64,000 nucleotides of DNA from Pterois miles. Lineage: Eukaryota > Chordata > Actinopteri > Perciformes > Scorpaenidae. The translations under genes were made by a program, and so were the position numbers. A model generated the notes under the pieces. It was not told the origin of the DNA. It searched no databases and saw only the letters and a list, made by a program, of their open reading frames with translations. The stretch's first letter is position 1. Every line of letters starts with the position of its first letter. Where the stretch lies: NCBI GenBank assembly GCA_947000775.1, contig CAMQGK010000328.1:1446001-1510000 (forward strand), given 5' to 3'. Below are positions 1 through 13,132 of this stretch, one piece after another.

Positions 1-3000
1 GTGGCGTGCAGGGCGGGCTTCTCATCCCAGAGTCTGGGCTGGGGACCAGGTCAGGCCGGGTCCCGGGTGAGTACTTCTTCTCTGTCCGGTTCAGAGGAAC
101 TTTGAGTCGGCCATAGGCGTCAGCCTTTGACTTGAAGCGCTTCAGCTTGACAGTGTCTTTGGCGTCGCGGGTGCAGGGCAGCAGGATGGCCACATCTTTG
201 CGGAACTTGGAGCTGAGACCGAAGTAGATGAGGGGGTTGTAGAAACTGGCGGACTTAGCAAAGAGTCGGGTGAAGATGCTGGTGAGGTTGGGCACGTGAA
301 AGCCCCAGGCAGACCACATGGACACCACGGCATAGGGAGACCACGCCAGGATGAAGGCGGTACAGATCACTATGGAAACCTGGAGGAGACACATGATGGT
401 TGAACCAATCAGAAACTGGTGGGGTGGGGGGTTTAAATCTGATACCCAGTAATGCAGGACCAAGTCAGGAGATGTATTTCAGTTGTTGGGGTCAAATTAT
501 GGCATGATGCTAAAATAGAATTAACAATAACAACAATCGGCTACTTATTGTATTATTATTATTGTGATGACTGAATAAAAAATACTACTACTACTAAAAA
601 TTACTACCACTAAATATTGGTATTGGTATCAATTCTAACCCTGCAGTACTGTTATAGGTATCTGTTCTGGCCCTGCATTATCGGTATTGGTTCTGGTCCT
701 GCATCATCTGTATCAGTACTTTATCTAATAAATGGCATCTTTTCTACTTTCGTGTTGCTTTCCACTATTAATTACATTACACATGCATGATAAAGCACCT
801 TTAAGGCAAATAACAAAAACATGTTCTTATTATTGTAAATTAAATGTGCAAACATGACAAAAGTTTTTTTTAAAGTGTGTATACTTATTTGTTAGGAACA
901 ATGAATGTTTTTAGTGCAAATCACTAATATAAGGCACTAACTGCCCTCGATCATCATTCCCAGCTATGAACTGTGTCCACTGAGTGGTACAACAGGTGTA
1001 CAGGTGTACTACAGTGTACTACCTGATGAAATACTGACAGCTGTAGAATATCTGTTTGGCATTGATCTTATTGGGACTAGAATCTATTGTAGGTATTGGT
1101 AGTATCCATATTCTCAGCTCAATCCGCCCACTTCGGCTCTCTGGGTTTCGTCCTCGTCTTGTTGGATTTACTTCTTTTCACTGGCCTTAGCGTTAGCGTT
1201 TAGCCTTTTTAGCAGCTCATGCCTTGTTTGCTGTTTACTGATGTTCTCTAGTGGAATCTGGACTGATGATGTTTGTTTCTACTCATCTTGTAACTCACAT
1301 GACACAAAGCAGAAATTCATCGTCTGACAGATCACTACTGCTCAGTACTGATCAATACGGATTAGTGACTCCGATAGCTTCAGCCACTTGCCTGTTAGCG
1401 CTAGCATTAGTATAGCCTGGTTGCAGACTGCTGGATTATTTGACCTTGACGTTACCAAACAGTGAACCTGATGAGCTCTGACTGGCTGCAGCTGACAGAT
1501 GGAGTGTTTTCTCACTATGGTGACGTCTCTCTCCATCTTCCTCTGACGGTCGGTCAGGTCGCCCTCAGCAGACAGAGCGTTGCCTCTCTTCACCGTGTTG
1601 ATGATGGAGACGTAGCAGAAGAGCATGGTGAGCACTGGGACGAAGAAGCAGAAGACAAAGATGCAGATGATGTAGGACCTGTAGGCGTTTGAGTAGTTTG
1701 CTTTGGCCCAGTCGATCTCACAGGTTCCATAGCCACGATCTGGAGGGGTCAGAGGTCAGAGGTCAGAGGGCCAGGTCAGTAACAGCACAGTTTGAAACTT
1801 TTTGAAATTTTGTTGGTTTCCTGCCTTTGTAGCTCCCCCAGCCGAGCAGCGGTGCTCCAGACCAGAATCCAGATGTGATCCAGATGAGCAGCAGGCAGAC
1901 AGACACACTGGTCCTGCTGATGTGATGAGCTGAAACACAACACACACTCTGATTTACACATCTTACACACTTTTACATCTCACACTAGTTCACTCTGATT
2001 CAGACACAAATAAAAACATCTCTGTATGAAGAAAAAGCTCCTAGTGACAGCGCCCTCTAGTGCTCCGTTGAAGACTAAAACCCAAGATGGCAAGACCTTA
2101 GACCTTGATAATATAGCGAGAAGGCAGGATGCAGATTTGATCATTCAGGACCCTGCAGGGTCTGGACTCTGACCTCTGGTGGGGTGACAGCCTTTAATGT
2201 AACGAGTGATGCTGATCACTGTCAGTGTGTTGATGCTGCTCAGACCGAACACCAGGGTGAAGAAACCATCCACCTGGAAGAGACAACAGGACAGGTTAGA
2301 TCTGTGGGCAGGTTACAGCTGTGGACAGGATAGAACTGTGGACAGATTATAGGTGTGGACAGGTTAGAGCTTTGGATGGGTTACAGGTGTGGACAGGTTG
2401 AATCCTTCATAACAACACAAAGAAAGTATTTTCCACACTAGAAGACATGTGGCCTTCTTCTCTGTCAAACCTCAGTCTCAGGTGAGTTTCGCATGTGTCT
2501 CTGGTGTGTCTCAGGTGTGTCTCAGGTGAGTCTCGTGTTTGGTACCTGGCAGGTCCAGATGGAAGAGATAAGGTAGTCGCTGTCCTGGAAGACGTTGAAG
2601 ATCTCGATGATGCCTCTGGAGTATCCGAACACAGAGATGCTGGCGTCGGAGACGGCCAGGTTAAAGGTCAGGTAGTCGCTGGGCTGCAGGGTGGCTCTCT
2701 GTCTGTACAGGACGAAGAGGACGATGCTGTTTCCAAACCAGGACAACCACCCTGAACGCACCACGGAGACACACTGTCAGGTACACTGTGTGTGTGTATG
2801 TAAGTAACTGTGTGTTACTGTGTGCAACTGTGTGTGTATGTGTGCTTGTGTGTGTAACATACAGTGAAGGACACATGTTGTAAGACACATGTTAAACTTA
2901 AGGCCTGCGGGCCAAATTAGGCCCAGCACTTCATTTTATGTGGCCCATGAGGGCTTGCAAGGAATATATTATGCTTATCATTCAATCCTATGCTGCTTTA

Positions 3001-4101
3001 CGGCATTATATCCCACAATGCATCTCGACTTTGTTACATGTGCACTGAAGCATCTCAATATCACTGATTTCCAGCAGCAGGGTCGTAAAAAAAATTATGA
3101 ATAGTACCAAAATGTCCAAGAGAAGAAAAGTTGATGCAGAGGGAAGGAAATTTAATGAGAGACGGAGTTAGTGGTTAATGGAGACCAGCCGGTATGTCTT
3201 CTTTGCTACGAGGCAGTAAAACACTGTCACACCACTGTCATCTACCACATGATCTCAGCTGATCAGCTGTTGATCACTAACAGTTTATACGCCACAGACT
3301 GAACGTTAGATCAGAGCTCATTGATCTGTTGGACTAGAGTTCTGCCCCTCTCAACTCCCACCACAAAGTTAAACTAAGCTAATGGAATAAATTTGGTTTG
3401 ATAAAATTGTGTGATGGTAATAAAAAAAAAAAAAAACCTTTATTATTCACTTGGGAATCATTTTGATCTTTGATGGATGAGTAATGATGATGGTTTCTTA
3501 ATCTCATAAATTCATGGGATTTATGTCATAATAACACATAGAAATGTGTGTGTGCCCACATAAAATATTTTTATGTCTACGTACATACATATATATTGAT
3601 GCACAAGCATGTGTTTTTGTTACTGAACTCATTTTCAAAATAAATTGTACAATATTTCTGCTTGCAGTTATTTTCCTAGACTTCTACTTACAGAGCCAGT
3701 TATTAAATAAATTATTACTAAAACTAATAATAATGAAATGCAGAGGGAATTTTGTCAAAAGATCAAGAGTAGATATATTTATATAGTCTCACAATTACAG
3801 CCAGCCCTTTGAGGGGAACCATGATGCTGATGTGGCCCGCGATGAAATTGATTTTGACACCCCTGCTATAAGAAGACACATACACTGAGAGGACACATAC
3901 TGTGAGGGGACGATTTATTAAAAACTGATCACCAACCAAAACATGCTGATATTGGATATTTTGGATATTTTTTCCTACCGTGTACTCACCCAGCAGCAGC
4001 AGGTAGACTCCGATGATAGTCTCTCCCTGGTCAGACAGAGGGGGGTCCCGGCCCCCCAGACCCAGGCTGTGGTTCCTCCAGGCTGCAGAGCTGAAGGACA
4101 T
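1..4101 (-). CDS. Neuropsin-type opsin (OPN5 group, Opn6-like), 3' partial
   Basis: Seven-transmembrane, retinal-binding G-protein-coupled receptor of the plasma membrane; probably a non-visual photopigment. Exons on the minus strand: 4101-3990, 2751-2546, 2273-2174, 1929-1825, 1739-1516, 379 to beyond base 1. All phases join (1, 0, 1, 1, 0). Visible landmarks: TM1 GNS, TM2 LAVSD, disulphide cysteines C105 (SIWTCQ) and C181 (GYGTCEIDW), TRY at 129-131 in place of (D/E)RY, CWxP-like AWSP in TM6, the retinal Schiff-base lysine K291 (LFAKSASFYNPLIY) and NPLIY in TM7. At least 375 residues lie in the window and the frame is still open at base 1. Intron 4 starts with GC rather than GT. From remembered family sequences the Opn6 class fits best; Opn9 or another neuropsin paralogue is possible, so no symbol is given. 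The gene is divergent from srf. Confidence 0.88.
380..1515. other. Opsin intron 5
   Basis: Intron between the last two opsin exons. Positions 620-720 hold about three degenerate copies of a ~37-bp unit containing 'ggtattggt...ccctgca'; the rest is AT-rich with no recognisable gene, RNA or mobile element. Confidence 0.5.
2287..2400. repeat. Minisatellite in opsin intron 2, next to the exon 3 acceptor
   Basis: About six degenerate copies of an ~18-bp unit (tgtggacaggttagagc and variants). They begin roughly 14 bases upstream, in the gene's sense, of the acceptor at 2274. Confidence 0.75.
2885..3866 (+). mobile_element. Degraded hAT/Charlie-type DNA transposon in opsin intron 1
   Basis: The right end reads ttttgacacccctg at 3852-3865, a good match to the caggggtgtcaaa terminal inverted repeat of Charlie-like hAT elements. 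The left end (aaacttaaggcctgcggg at 2894) is a decayed partner. Inside, from 3111, a frame begins MSKRRKVDAEGRKFNERRS and then hits a stop. This resembles the N-terminus of BED-finger hAT transposases of the ZBED/GTF2IRD2 type. The element is about 980 bp, non-autonomous and pseudogenised. A related fragment in the opposite orientation lies at 60700-60955. Confidence 0.72.
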
Positions 4102-4489
4102 GTTGCTGCGGAGACACTGAGAGCTCTCTGAGGGACAACAGGAAGTCTCTCTGCCGATAATCTCAGGTAAATATAGACCCCTGATCCTGGTTCAGATCCC
4201 AGCTCAGCAGCAGGTGGACTGGCACCAGACCAGAGCACCACAGGGACCAAGTCTGCGGTCTGAGGTCAGAGCTCAGAGCGGTGGAAACAGCAGATCTCTG
4301 ATTGGCTGATTAATCCATGATGTCAACAACACTGTCTGACCTGACTCAAGTACAAATACTTTATACCTGTATCTACTGTACTCTACGTATATACTATACA
4401 TACTGAATACTGTATATATCCTAACAAAACAATAAGATAAACAGTTTGTAGTTTAGAATACTGACCCAGGACCAGCAGGATGATCTCTC

Positions 4490-4650
4490 AATATAGTAGT
4501 TCCGCCAATATCAATATATTAATACCCCCAATATCAATATATTAGTTCTTCCGATATCAATATATTAATACCTCTGATATCAATATATTAGTAACTCCAA
4601 TATAAAAATATAAATACCACCAATATCAATATATTAGTTCCTCCAATATC
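4490..4650. repeat. AT-rich tandem repeat upstream of the opsin gene
   Basis: Five to six copies of a ~28-30-bp unit with the core ccaatatcaatatatta and variable connectors, 390 bp upstream of the opsin start codon. Confidence 0.8.
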
Positions 4651-4884
4651 AGTTGGTTTGCCTTTTTGGTTTTACAGGTATTTCGAATGTATGAAGACAT
4701 TCTTTATAAGCTAATAAATAATATGTTTTAGGTATTTTTTATTGAAATGATGACCCTATGTGTGATAGAAGGTGGTACTATTTTCTCTATGAAGTACTAA
4801 GGTGAAGTACCCGTGTGCTGGCTGTGCTGTCACTGCTGGCCTCTGAACATCTTCTAACTTCACTGTGTCTCTCCTTCTTCGCTA

Positions 4885-4970
4885 CACGTGTTTGTAGTTT
4901 TTCCGGCTGTAGTTCTTTGACCACATAAGGAGCGGCAGCACCATATAAGGAAACAGACTTCTTTATTTGG
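4885..4970. promoter_or_regulatory. CArG-box cluster with ETS and E-box motifs (srf autoregulatory element)
   Basis: Seen: CACGTG at 4885-4890; TTCCGG (ETS core on the minus strand) at 4901-4906; CCACATAAGG at 4921-4930 (one mismatch to CC(A/T)6GG); CCATATAAGG at 4941-4950 (perfect CArG box); CTTTATTTGG at 4961-4970 (one mismatch). The three boxes start exactly 20 bp apart. SRF binds CArG boxes and is known to autoregulate in mammals; an ETS site next to CArG is the arrangement used by SRF with ternary complex factors. That this element drives srf, and perhaps the divergent opsin, is inferred from position (about 660 bp upstream of the srf ATG). Confidence 0.7.
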
Positions 4971-5626
4971 AGGAAAGTAGTCCCCCTGCCTGTCCCAATG
5001 AACACGTTGCCCTTTGGTACCACTGCGCTCAGCCTTTGACTTCACAGAGATTTCCTACAACTGGTCATGTAGAAAACGTAAACGAACCGTTTCTGATAAC
5101 CGGTGTGATGTTTTATCGAAGGAGAGGGAATATAGCACCTACAGTATGGAGGACTATATTCCACAGCGGACGGATATCCGCGGATGCTGCTCGCCATGTC
5201 CTTATGTGGAGCGGAGTGATTCGAGGGGGCCGAGCCTGCCTGAGTACGGCACAAAAACACAACTTTTAAACTTTATTCACTGGTTCTGGTGAAACTGGGT
5301 TACATTTAGTACAGAACATATTTCCCGCCGTGTCCTCCGGTGCCCTCTGGCTGTTCGGCCCGGTCTCTCGGTGATTTACGGAGTTTGATGGACAGATAGC
5401 TTTACTTGTTGCTAAAGTAATAGCTAACTGATGCTAGCTGTAGCTGCCGTTAGCTAGTTAGCTCCACAGCTAGCGGTCTTATTAGCTCACTCTGCCCGGA
5501 CTGGGAGCTCGGAGCACCGAAGAGTGTTGGTGAAATTCACCGCTAGGACGCGAACTTTGGCCCGCCGGGAGGAGGAGGTTTTAAGATCCGTCCGGGGGGC
5601 GGGGTGGGAGGGGGATCCAGCGGGGG

Positions 5627-8600
5627 ATGCTGGCGGGGAGCGGCGCTGGAATGGGTACCAGAACCGGAACCGGGCTCAACAGCCTCCCTGTGAACACGGC
5701 TGGACCGGGACTGAACACAGACTCTAGGACCGACGGAGGCCAGTTTGAAGACCGGGAATACAGTAATGTTACAGAGGTGGTTTACAGCGGCTCCGACCAG
5801 GACTCGGACTCCGGAGATAACGAGGACACGGCAGGTTCAGGCGGGGACAGGAGAGGTGTGAAGAGGGAAAGGAGCGAGAGGGAGGTCGGGCATAAGTCAG
5901 CGCCCACCTCCGGAGGCCTGAGTGGGGGTTACAGTGGGGTCAGCCCCAGGGTGCCAGGAGCCAAACCCGGTAAGAAGACCAGAGGAAGAGTCAAGATCAA
6001 GATGGAGTTCATAGACAACAAACTGAGGAGATACACGACCTTCAGCAAGAGGAAGACTGGCATCATGAAGAAGGTGAGTGTGGTGGGAAAACCTCCCCAC
6101 AGGTGAACACAGCAGGGTCAGAGGTCACAGCAGAGGTTAGAGGTCACACAGTCATCACTCAGAGGTCATCACTCAGACGTCTAAGGGTCTGATGGTTGAT
6201 AAAGGTGAAGGTAAACCTTAAGTACAGAACACGTTCAGGGCCCAGGTGGTCCATAGGGCCGGGTGGAGGGCCCAGGTGGTCCACAGGGCCCAGGTGGTAC
6301 ACAGACCTGTCTCAGGACAGGTAAATGAAGGGTTGAAGAACAGGTGGAGGTGTCAGGTGTGAATTTCTCCACTGTGAGACTAATAAAGGGATATCTTATC
6401 TTAGGGAAGGTCCATCTGAAGGTAAACTGGAAGCACATCAATGCAAGTTCAAAATAAAAGCTTTCACTTAGACTTCATCCAGGAGAAGAACACATGGCCT
6501 GTGAGCTGCAGTTTGGACCCCCCTATTGAACATTCATCTCACCTGAGCTCTCACCTGACATTTTTCACTGCAGGTTTTGACTACACAATAATACATTTTA
6601 AGTGTTTTGTTAGTTCCCATAGGCCACCACTAGGGATGTCACAATACCAGATATTTAGTAGTCGATACCAATGCCAGTGAAATTCCTGATTTTCAATACC
6701 ACATTAAAAAACAAAAGTGAACCATTAAAACCCATCATACATTTCAACATCCACTTCTTTATTCCAGTTGTCATACTGCTTTTTGTGAGGAAGTTAAACA
6801 GCTCACAATTCTCTCTATTATCTATTTTATATTGATGTGAAAACATCTCCTACAAACTGGATTTATTCAAGTTTCTCACCAAAAACTACATTTAACAATA
6901 TGACATTTTAACACATTATGATAATGTTAGAATTTACCATTGCACGATACTCATCTCAGAGCCTGAATGCATCATAATTTTAAATCAGTGGCTTCTCCTG
7001 ATAAGCCCTCGTCCTACAGATTTCAACACTGATTCGTTGTTCATAATGTAGATTATCTTGTAAACCTCTGACTGGGTCACCTGCAGGCATCAATAGTGAG
7101 TTTAACAGTCTACCTATGGTACCGTTAGGTATCCACATGGTCACATATACGCAGAGAAGAAATCAACGGGAAAGTTATCTGGTGATATTAAATATACAAT
7201 AGTGACACTCTCTCTTTCTGCCCTCCCTCTTCTGAAATGAATCCAGTGCTGTGGTCAGGTTTGGGCTTCTTAAGGGGACCAGACAGAATGGTGGAGGATC
7301 GGTGCTCCACCGGTGATGCTGGTCTGGTCTGGTCTGGACCGTTCAGGGTCAGGGAGACGGGTGTAACGGCACCGCAATCAGTAGTTCTCTTTATCTCCAT
7401 CTACTCTCAGGTTTTATGATTTTGATGCTGCTGGAGGAGGAGAAGGAGGAGGAGGAGAAGAAGGAAGGGTGGAGGAGGAGGAGGAGGAGGAGTAGTCTAC
7501 AGGACGGTTTCAGACACATTGTCAGACCCAGTGAATGTATTTCGGTTCCCTCCACTGATGTTTGGTTACAGAGTCGACTGAAAGCTCGCTATATGGAGCT
7601 CTACTTATTGTAGACAACAGTACTGATGAAGCTCCTCCCTCTGCAGGCGTACGAGTTGTCCACGCTGACTGGTACTCAGGTGTTGCTGCTGGTCGCCAGT
7701 GAGACGGGTCACGTGTACACCTTTGCCACCAGGAAACTGCAGCCAATGATCACCTCGGAGACAGGGAAGGCTCTGATCCAGACCTGCCTCAACTCCCCGG
7801 ACTCACCGCCGCGCTCCGACCCGTCCTCTGACCAGAGGATGAGCGCCACAGGCTTCGAGGAGACTGACCTCACCTACCAGGTGTCTGAGGCTGACGGCTG
7901 CTCTGAGGTCACCAAGGTAATGTCACTGCAGGTTCTGTTAGAACGTACCAGCCCAGGATAGGTTCTGTTAGAACACGGCAGCCCAGTATAAGTCCTGTTG
8001 GACCATGCCAGCCCACTGCAGGTTCTGTTCCTTCAGTGCAGTCAGAGCGTTGGCTCTCAGCAGCTTCTGGTGACATCAGAGTGCAGCTGATGCTGATTGG
8101 CTGCTGGGTCTCAGGTCTTCTCAGGTGTGTCTTCCTGTCTGTCTCTTCCTGTAGGATGGGAGCAAACCAGCGTTGTTTGTGTCCAATCTGTCCACACCTT
8201 CATCGTCTTCATCTTCTTCGTCCTCCTCTTCGTCGTTGTCTTCGTCCTCGGCGTCCATGCAGGTGCAGACCAGCGCCCCGTCCTGGCAGCCGCCGTCCTC
8301 TGCCAATGGGACGGTGCTGAAGACGTCAGCCAGCGTCATGCTCCCAGGAGGCTTCACGTTGATGTCAGGTAGGGGGGCGAGCGTTGTGTCATGGGCTCAT
8401 CATGTCTGCTTTCTCTGAATCAATCACTGGATGACATCACTAACCCTGGACACTGCTGATCACTCTAGATGATCTGCTCATTCTTGTGTTGATTGATTGA
8501 TTGATTGTTTGAACTGTGAGTCCAGAGTGACCTCTCGAAATGCAGCTAATCTTTGTCTGGCCCCGCCCCCTCCCTCACCTGTCCACAGGTGGCACACACA

Positions 8601-11600
8601 GCATCCCCCTCAGCCAGCTGCAGGGCCAGCCTCTGGTGGCCCCGGGCCCCGCCGCCACGCTGACTGCTGCACCCACGCAGCCTCCCACGCTGCTCCGCCT
8701 CCCCGCCACTGTGTCATTGTCAGGTCAGCACACTGCCACGCCCACCTGAGCGAGAGAGAGATTCATATTTTCACGAATAACTTATAAAATAAATAACTGG
8801 GGCTGTCAGTGTTAACGCGTTAACACACATTTGTTTGAACACCTCTAATTTCTTTATCAAGTCAGACTAGCTGGTAGTGAAAGAGGTTAAATGAGGCTCC
8901 AAACTTGACCTCTGACCTCCAGATGTGTGAATGTAAATGGGTTCTGTGGGTCCCCACCAGTCTCCCCTTTACAGACATGCCCACTTTATGATAGTCCCAG
9001 TCAGTTTGGATCAAGTCATAGTCCAGTCAGCACTCTGACACACTGACAGCTGTTGTTGCCTGTTGGGCTGCAGTTTGCCATGTTCTGATTGGAGCAGAAT
9101 TTTGATGCCGAAATCAGAACCTGGGAGGGTTTTTTGTTGTTAATTGATTTACAATAATAAGTATATACATACATATTAGGGGTGGGGTGATTCATAAAAT
9201 TCACAGTTCGGTTCATGGTTTGCGGTTCGGTTCGGTACATTTATGGTACAGCAGGAGACCAATTTCCAATTTCAGCTTGAACATTCATTTCATTTATTTG
9301 GCAAAATAAGTCAACAACTGTTTGTCTTCACAACAGCAGACTAACATCAGGAAAAAAACACTTCTTTATTGTCACATCTGATGGCTGCACTTCTGATCTA
9401 AAAGAAAAGTGACACTGTGATATTTGAAAAAAAAAAATAAATAAATAAAAACAAATCATGAACAAAAAGGTCAGCATCAGGTCAGCCAGCATTAGAGCTT
9501 TTTAAACAACAGTAACATAAACGAGCAGCACCATAAGAGGAACATCTGTCATGTGTGATATCACTGTTCAGTATTGAGATGATAAGATAGGATAAGATAT
9601 TCCTTTATTAGTCCCACAGTGGGGAAATTCACACATTACAGCAGCAAGTGGATAGTGCAATAAAAGACAAGAAGCATAGATTTAAAAACAGTATTAATAC
9701 AAATAAAATAAATTAGTATATACATAATAGAAGAGTAAAGCCAGAAATATGTCCATCATATCAATAAATAATTGATGATATGACTTGTGAAAATAAATAT
9801 TATGTTCCTGTTAGCTATATATCAGCCTGGTTGTTTTTATATTCAGAACCAGATGAGAATTGAATATTTATACACAATTAGGACACATGTTGTTTCTAGA
9901 GCATCAACAGTAACTTATCAATATCTCATTGGAAACAATCTGACATATTAATGAAATAAATCATCTTCCTGAGTGAAGTTTATAAAGACTGAAGAACACA
10001 AACATCAGTCAGTATCAGTCCTGTCCTCCTGTCCTCCTGTCCTCCTGTCCTCTGTCCTCCTGTCCTCTGTCCTCCTGTCCTCTGTCCTCCTCCCTCTGCT
10101 GATGTGAACCACTACAGGTCCTGCTGGTAGAGGAGGAGCTGCTTTGTCTCAGCCAGCTTTAATTTACTACTAAGATACATGACAAACTAACCTAAACAGT
10201 CAGACTACAGAGTCTACTGCCAGCTTTAGTTTACTACTAAGATACATGACAAACTAACAGGCTATGACAGTTTGTTTTTAAACTACACAGACTACAGGCC
10301 TACTGACAGCAACTAACCTAAACAGCAGACTACAGAGCCTACTGCCAGCTTTATTTACTACTAAGATACATGACAAACTAACCTAACAGTCAGACTACAG
10401 AGTCTACTGACAGCTTTAGTTTACTACTAAGATACATGACAAACTAACCTAACAGTCAGACTACAGAGTCTACTGACAGCTTTAGTTTACTACTAAGATA
10501 CATGACAAACTAACCTAACAGTCAGACTACAGAGTCTACTGACAGCTTTAGTTTACTACTAAGATACATGACAAACTAACCTAACAGTCAGACTACAGAG
10601 TCTACTGACAGCTTTAGTTTACTACTAATAATTACTAAGATCATGAAAACAACCAAAGAGAAGAGGAGAAGAGTTACTACTAAGATATCAAACTCCTAAC
10701 AGCTACGAGAGGTACTAAGATACATGACAAACTAACCTAACAGTCAGACTACAGAGTCTACTGACAGCTTTAGTTTACTACTAAGATACATGACAAACTA
10801 ACCTAAACAGTCAGACTACAGAGTCTACTGACAGCTTTAGTTTACTACTAAGATACATGACAAACTAACCTAAGCGCAGGCTCTGCGCTTTAGTTTACAC
10901 TAAATACATACAAACTAACCTAAACAGTCAGACTACAGAGACTACTGCCAGCTTTAGTTTACTACTAAGATCCATGACAAACTAACCTAAACAGTCAGAC
11001 TACAGAGTCTACTGCCAGCTTTAGTTTCAGCTTGTGTAGCTGAAGGTTACTCTGCTCCTAAACTTTATGAAGATAATAAATTAATAACATGGAGGCTCCT
11101 CACTGCTACTGTTCCTCCCTTCACAATAAACTCCCCGAACACAACCACTGATCACTGCTGACTAGAAGGAGCTAAGGTCATTCACATCATTCATTCCATT
11201 TGCTGTTAACCACCGAGCTAACATGCTACAGTAGTGTGAACACAGTGGCGGTGGTTGAGAGACATGCAGTAAAATCTGGTCTGTCCAACCGAAACTGAGC
11301 CAAACACAACACACAACCTCAGCTTCAGTTACACAGAGCATGTCTTATACCTCATACCCGTGTCCACCGTGTCCCAGCCTCTGTCCATAGGCCTTGATTT
11401 CTAGTGTGACAGTAAATGCCATGAAAAAGATACACAATCAGCCTCATAACCTCTTTCAAATGAACTGAGTGACAAATGCATGATCTGAGCAAACCGAACA
11501 GTTTGACCAGCGCCCCCCAGATGGTGGAGTTCTAGACAACCACCTATATACTGGTCTATACAGTATATCACGTATTGTAATCCCAGTGTGTCTCTGGGCT

Positions 11601-13100
11601 AGAATTCTGTTCGGATCAACATAAGGTAAACCCAGTTCAGTTGAAAGCAGATGAGTCAGTGAATCCAGCAGAACAAGGCCGGACAGGTAACCGCTCTGTC
11701 CTCGTCTCTGGGATGTCCAGGTGTCACCAGTCTCTGAGGAATCACTGACTGCATCCTCAGTCACAGCTCAGTGTCTCTGTTTATATTCACATTGATGGAT
11801 GACATGCAGCTCACCTGTGTGTTCATCAGGAGGCGGAGTCTCTCAGCAGCTACAGACCATCCAGGTTCAGCACAGCAATCAGCAGACTTCCACCAATCAG
11901 AGCAGCTCGGACATCCACAACTCTGCCTCCACCACAGGTAAGACCATAGTCCCGTCTCCTCCACTTATCTATCTATATGGTATATACAGTGTATATATGT
12001 ATACATACAGTTCAGTTGAGTTGGTGGATGGTGTCTTGGGGATCTCCTCCCAGGCCTGGATCAGGGCATCAGTGAGCTCCTGATAGTCTGTGGCGGTACT
12101 TTGCACCGATACATAACGTCCCATAGGTGCACAGCTGGATTTAGGTCAGGGGGCTATGAGGGCCAGTCAATGGCATCAATGCCTTCATCATCCCGGAACT
12201 TTCTACACACTGGCCATATGAGGCCGGCCATTGTCGTGGACCATGAGGAACCCGGGACCCACTGCATCAGGAGGAACCTGGGACCCACTGCAGCAGTGTA
12301 AGGGCTGACAGTCGCTCTGAGGATTTTATCCCGGTACCTAACAGCAGCCAGGGTACCATTGGCTATGACTTGGAGGTCTGTGTGACCCTCCCCAGACCAT
12401 CACTGACCCCCCTCCAAACCGGTCATACTGGATGATGTTACAGGCAGCATAACATTCACCATGGTGTTTCCAGAGTATTTCACACCTGTCACATGTGCTC
12501 AGTGTGAACCTGCTCTCATCTGTGAAGAGAACGGGGAACCAATGGTGGACCTGCCAGGTCTGGTGGTCTCCGGTGAATGCCAATGGAGCTGCAGGGTGAG
12601 CACAGGTCCTATTAGAGGATGTCGGGCCCTCAGTCGAGTCTGTTTCTGACAGTTTGGTCAGAAAAATGCACACCATCTGACTACTACCTGACTACTGCCT
12701 GACTACTACTTATTTTTTGTGTAGAGAGCATTGACATCTGGAAGATTACATTAAGTTTAGTAAAGACTTTTGTTCTAATGTCTCTCTCTCTCTTTCTCTC
12801 TGTCTGCAGCTAGTCTTCCTGCCTCCATCGTGTCCTCCTCTTCATCGTCCTCCTCTTCCTCAGTGGCAGGTCACATGATGTACCCCAGCGGTCACACAGT
12901 GATGTACGCTGCACCGGCGTCCTCATTGAGCGACGGCAGCCTTGCCGTCCTCAACACCTTCCCCCCGACAGGCCACGCCCAGTCACATGACCCCGGTACC
13001 ATCCTGTTGTATTGTATTAGTGTTACTACTGCTACCATTACTGCTACTGCTACTATTACTGGTACTACTGGTACTACTGGTACTACTGGTACTACTGCTA

Positions 13101-13132
<32 letters not shown>

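Larger units (their letters stand above)
4102..5626. promoter_or_regulatory. Divergent intergenic region between opsin and srf
   Basis: Head-to-head promoter interval. The left part (4102-4860) is AT-rich and includes a tandem repeat. The right part becomes GC-rich from about 5300 and is likely the srf 5' UTR and promoter. Short open frames at 4967-5292 have no recognisable homology and lack supporting splice sites, so I treat them as non-coding. Confidence 0.6.

Noticed and set aside
4967..5292. 100- and 92-codon plus frames upstream of srf
   Set aside because: No homology and mutually overlapping; located between the CArG cluster and the srf ATG, so more likely promoter/5' UTR.
8097..8372. 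Alternative frames over srf exon 3 (Phe/Val-rich or Asp/Glu-rich)
   Set aside because: Shadows of the poly-serine coding stretch of SRF; only the frame DGSKPALFVSNLSTPSSS joins the neighbouring exons.
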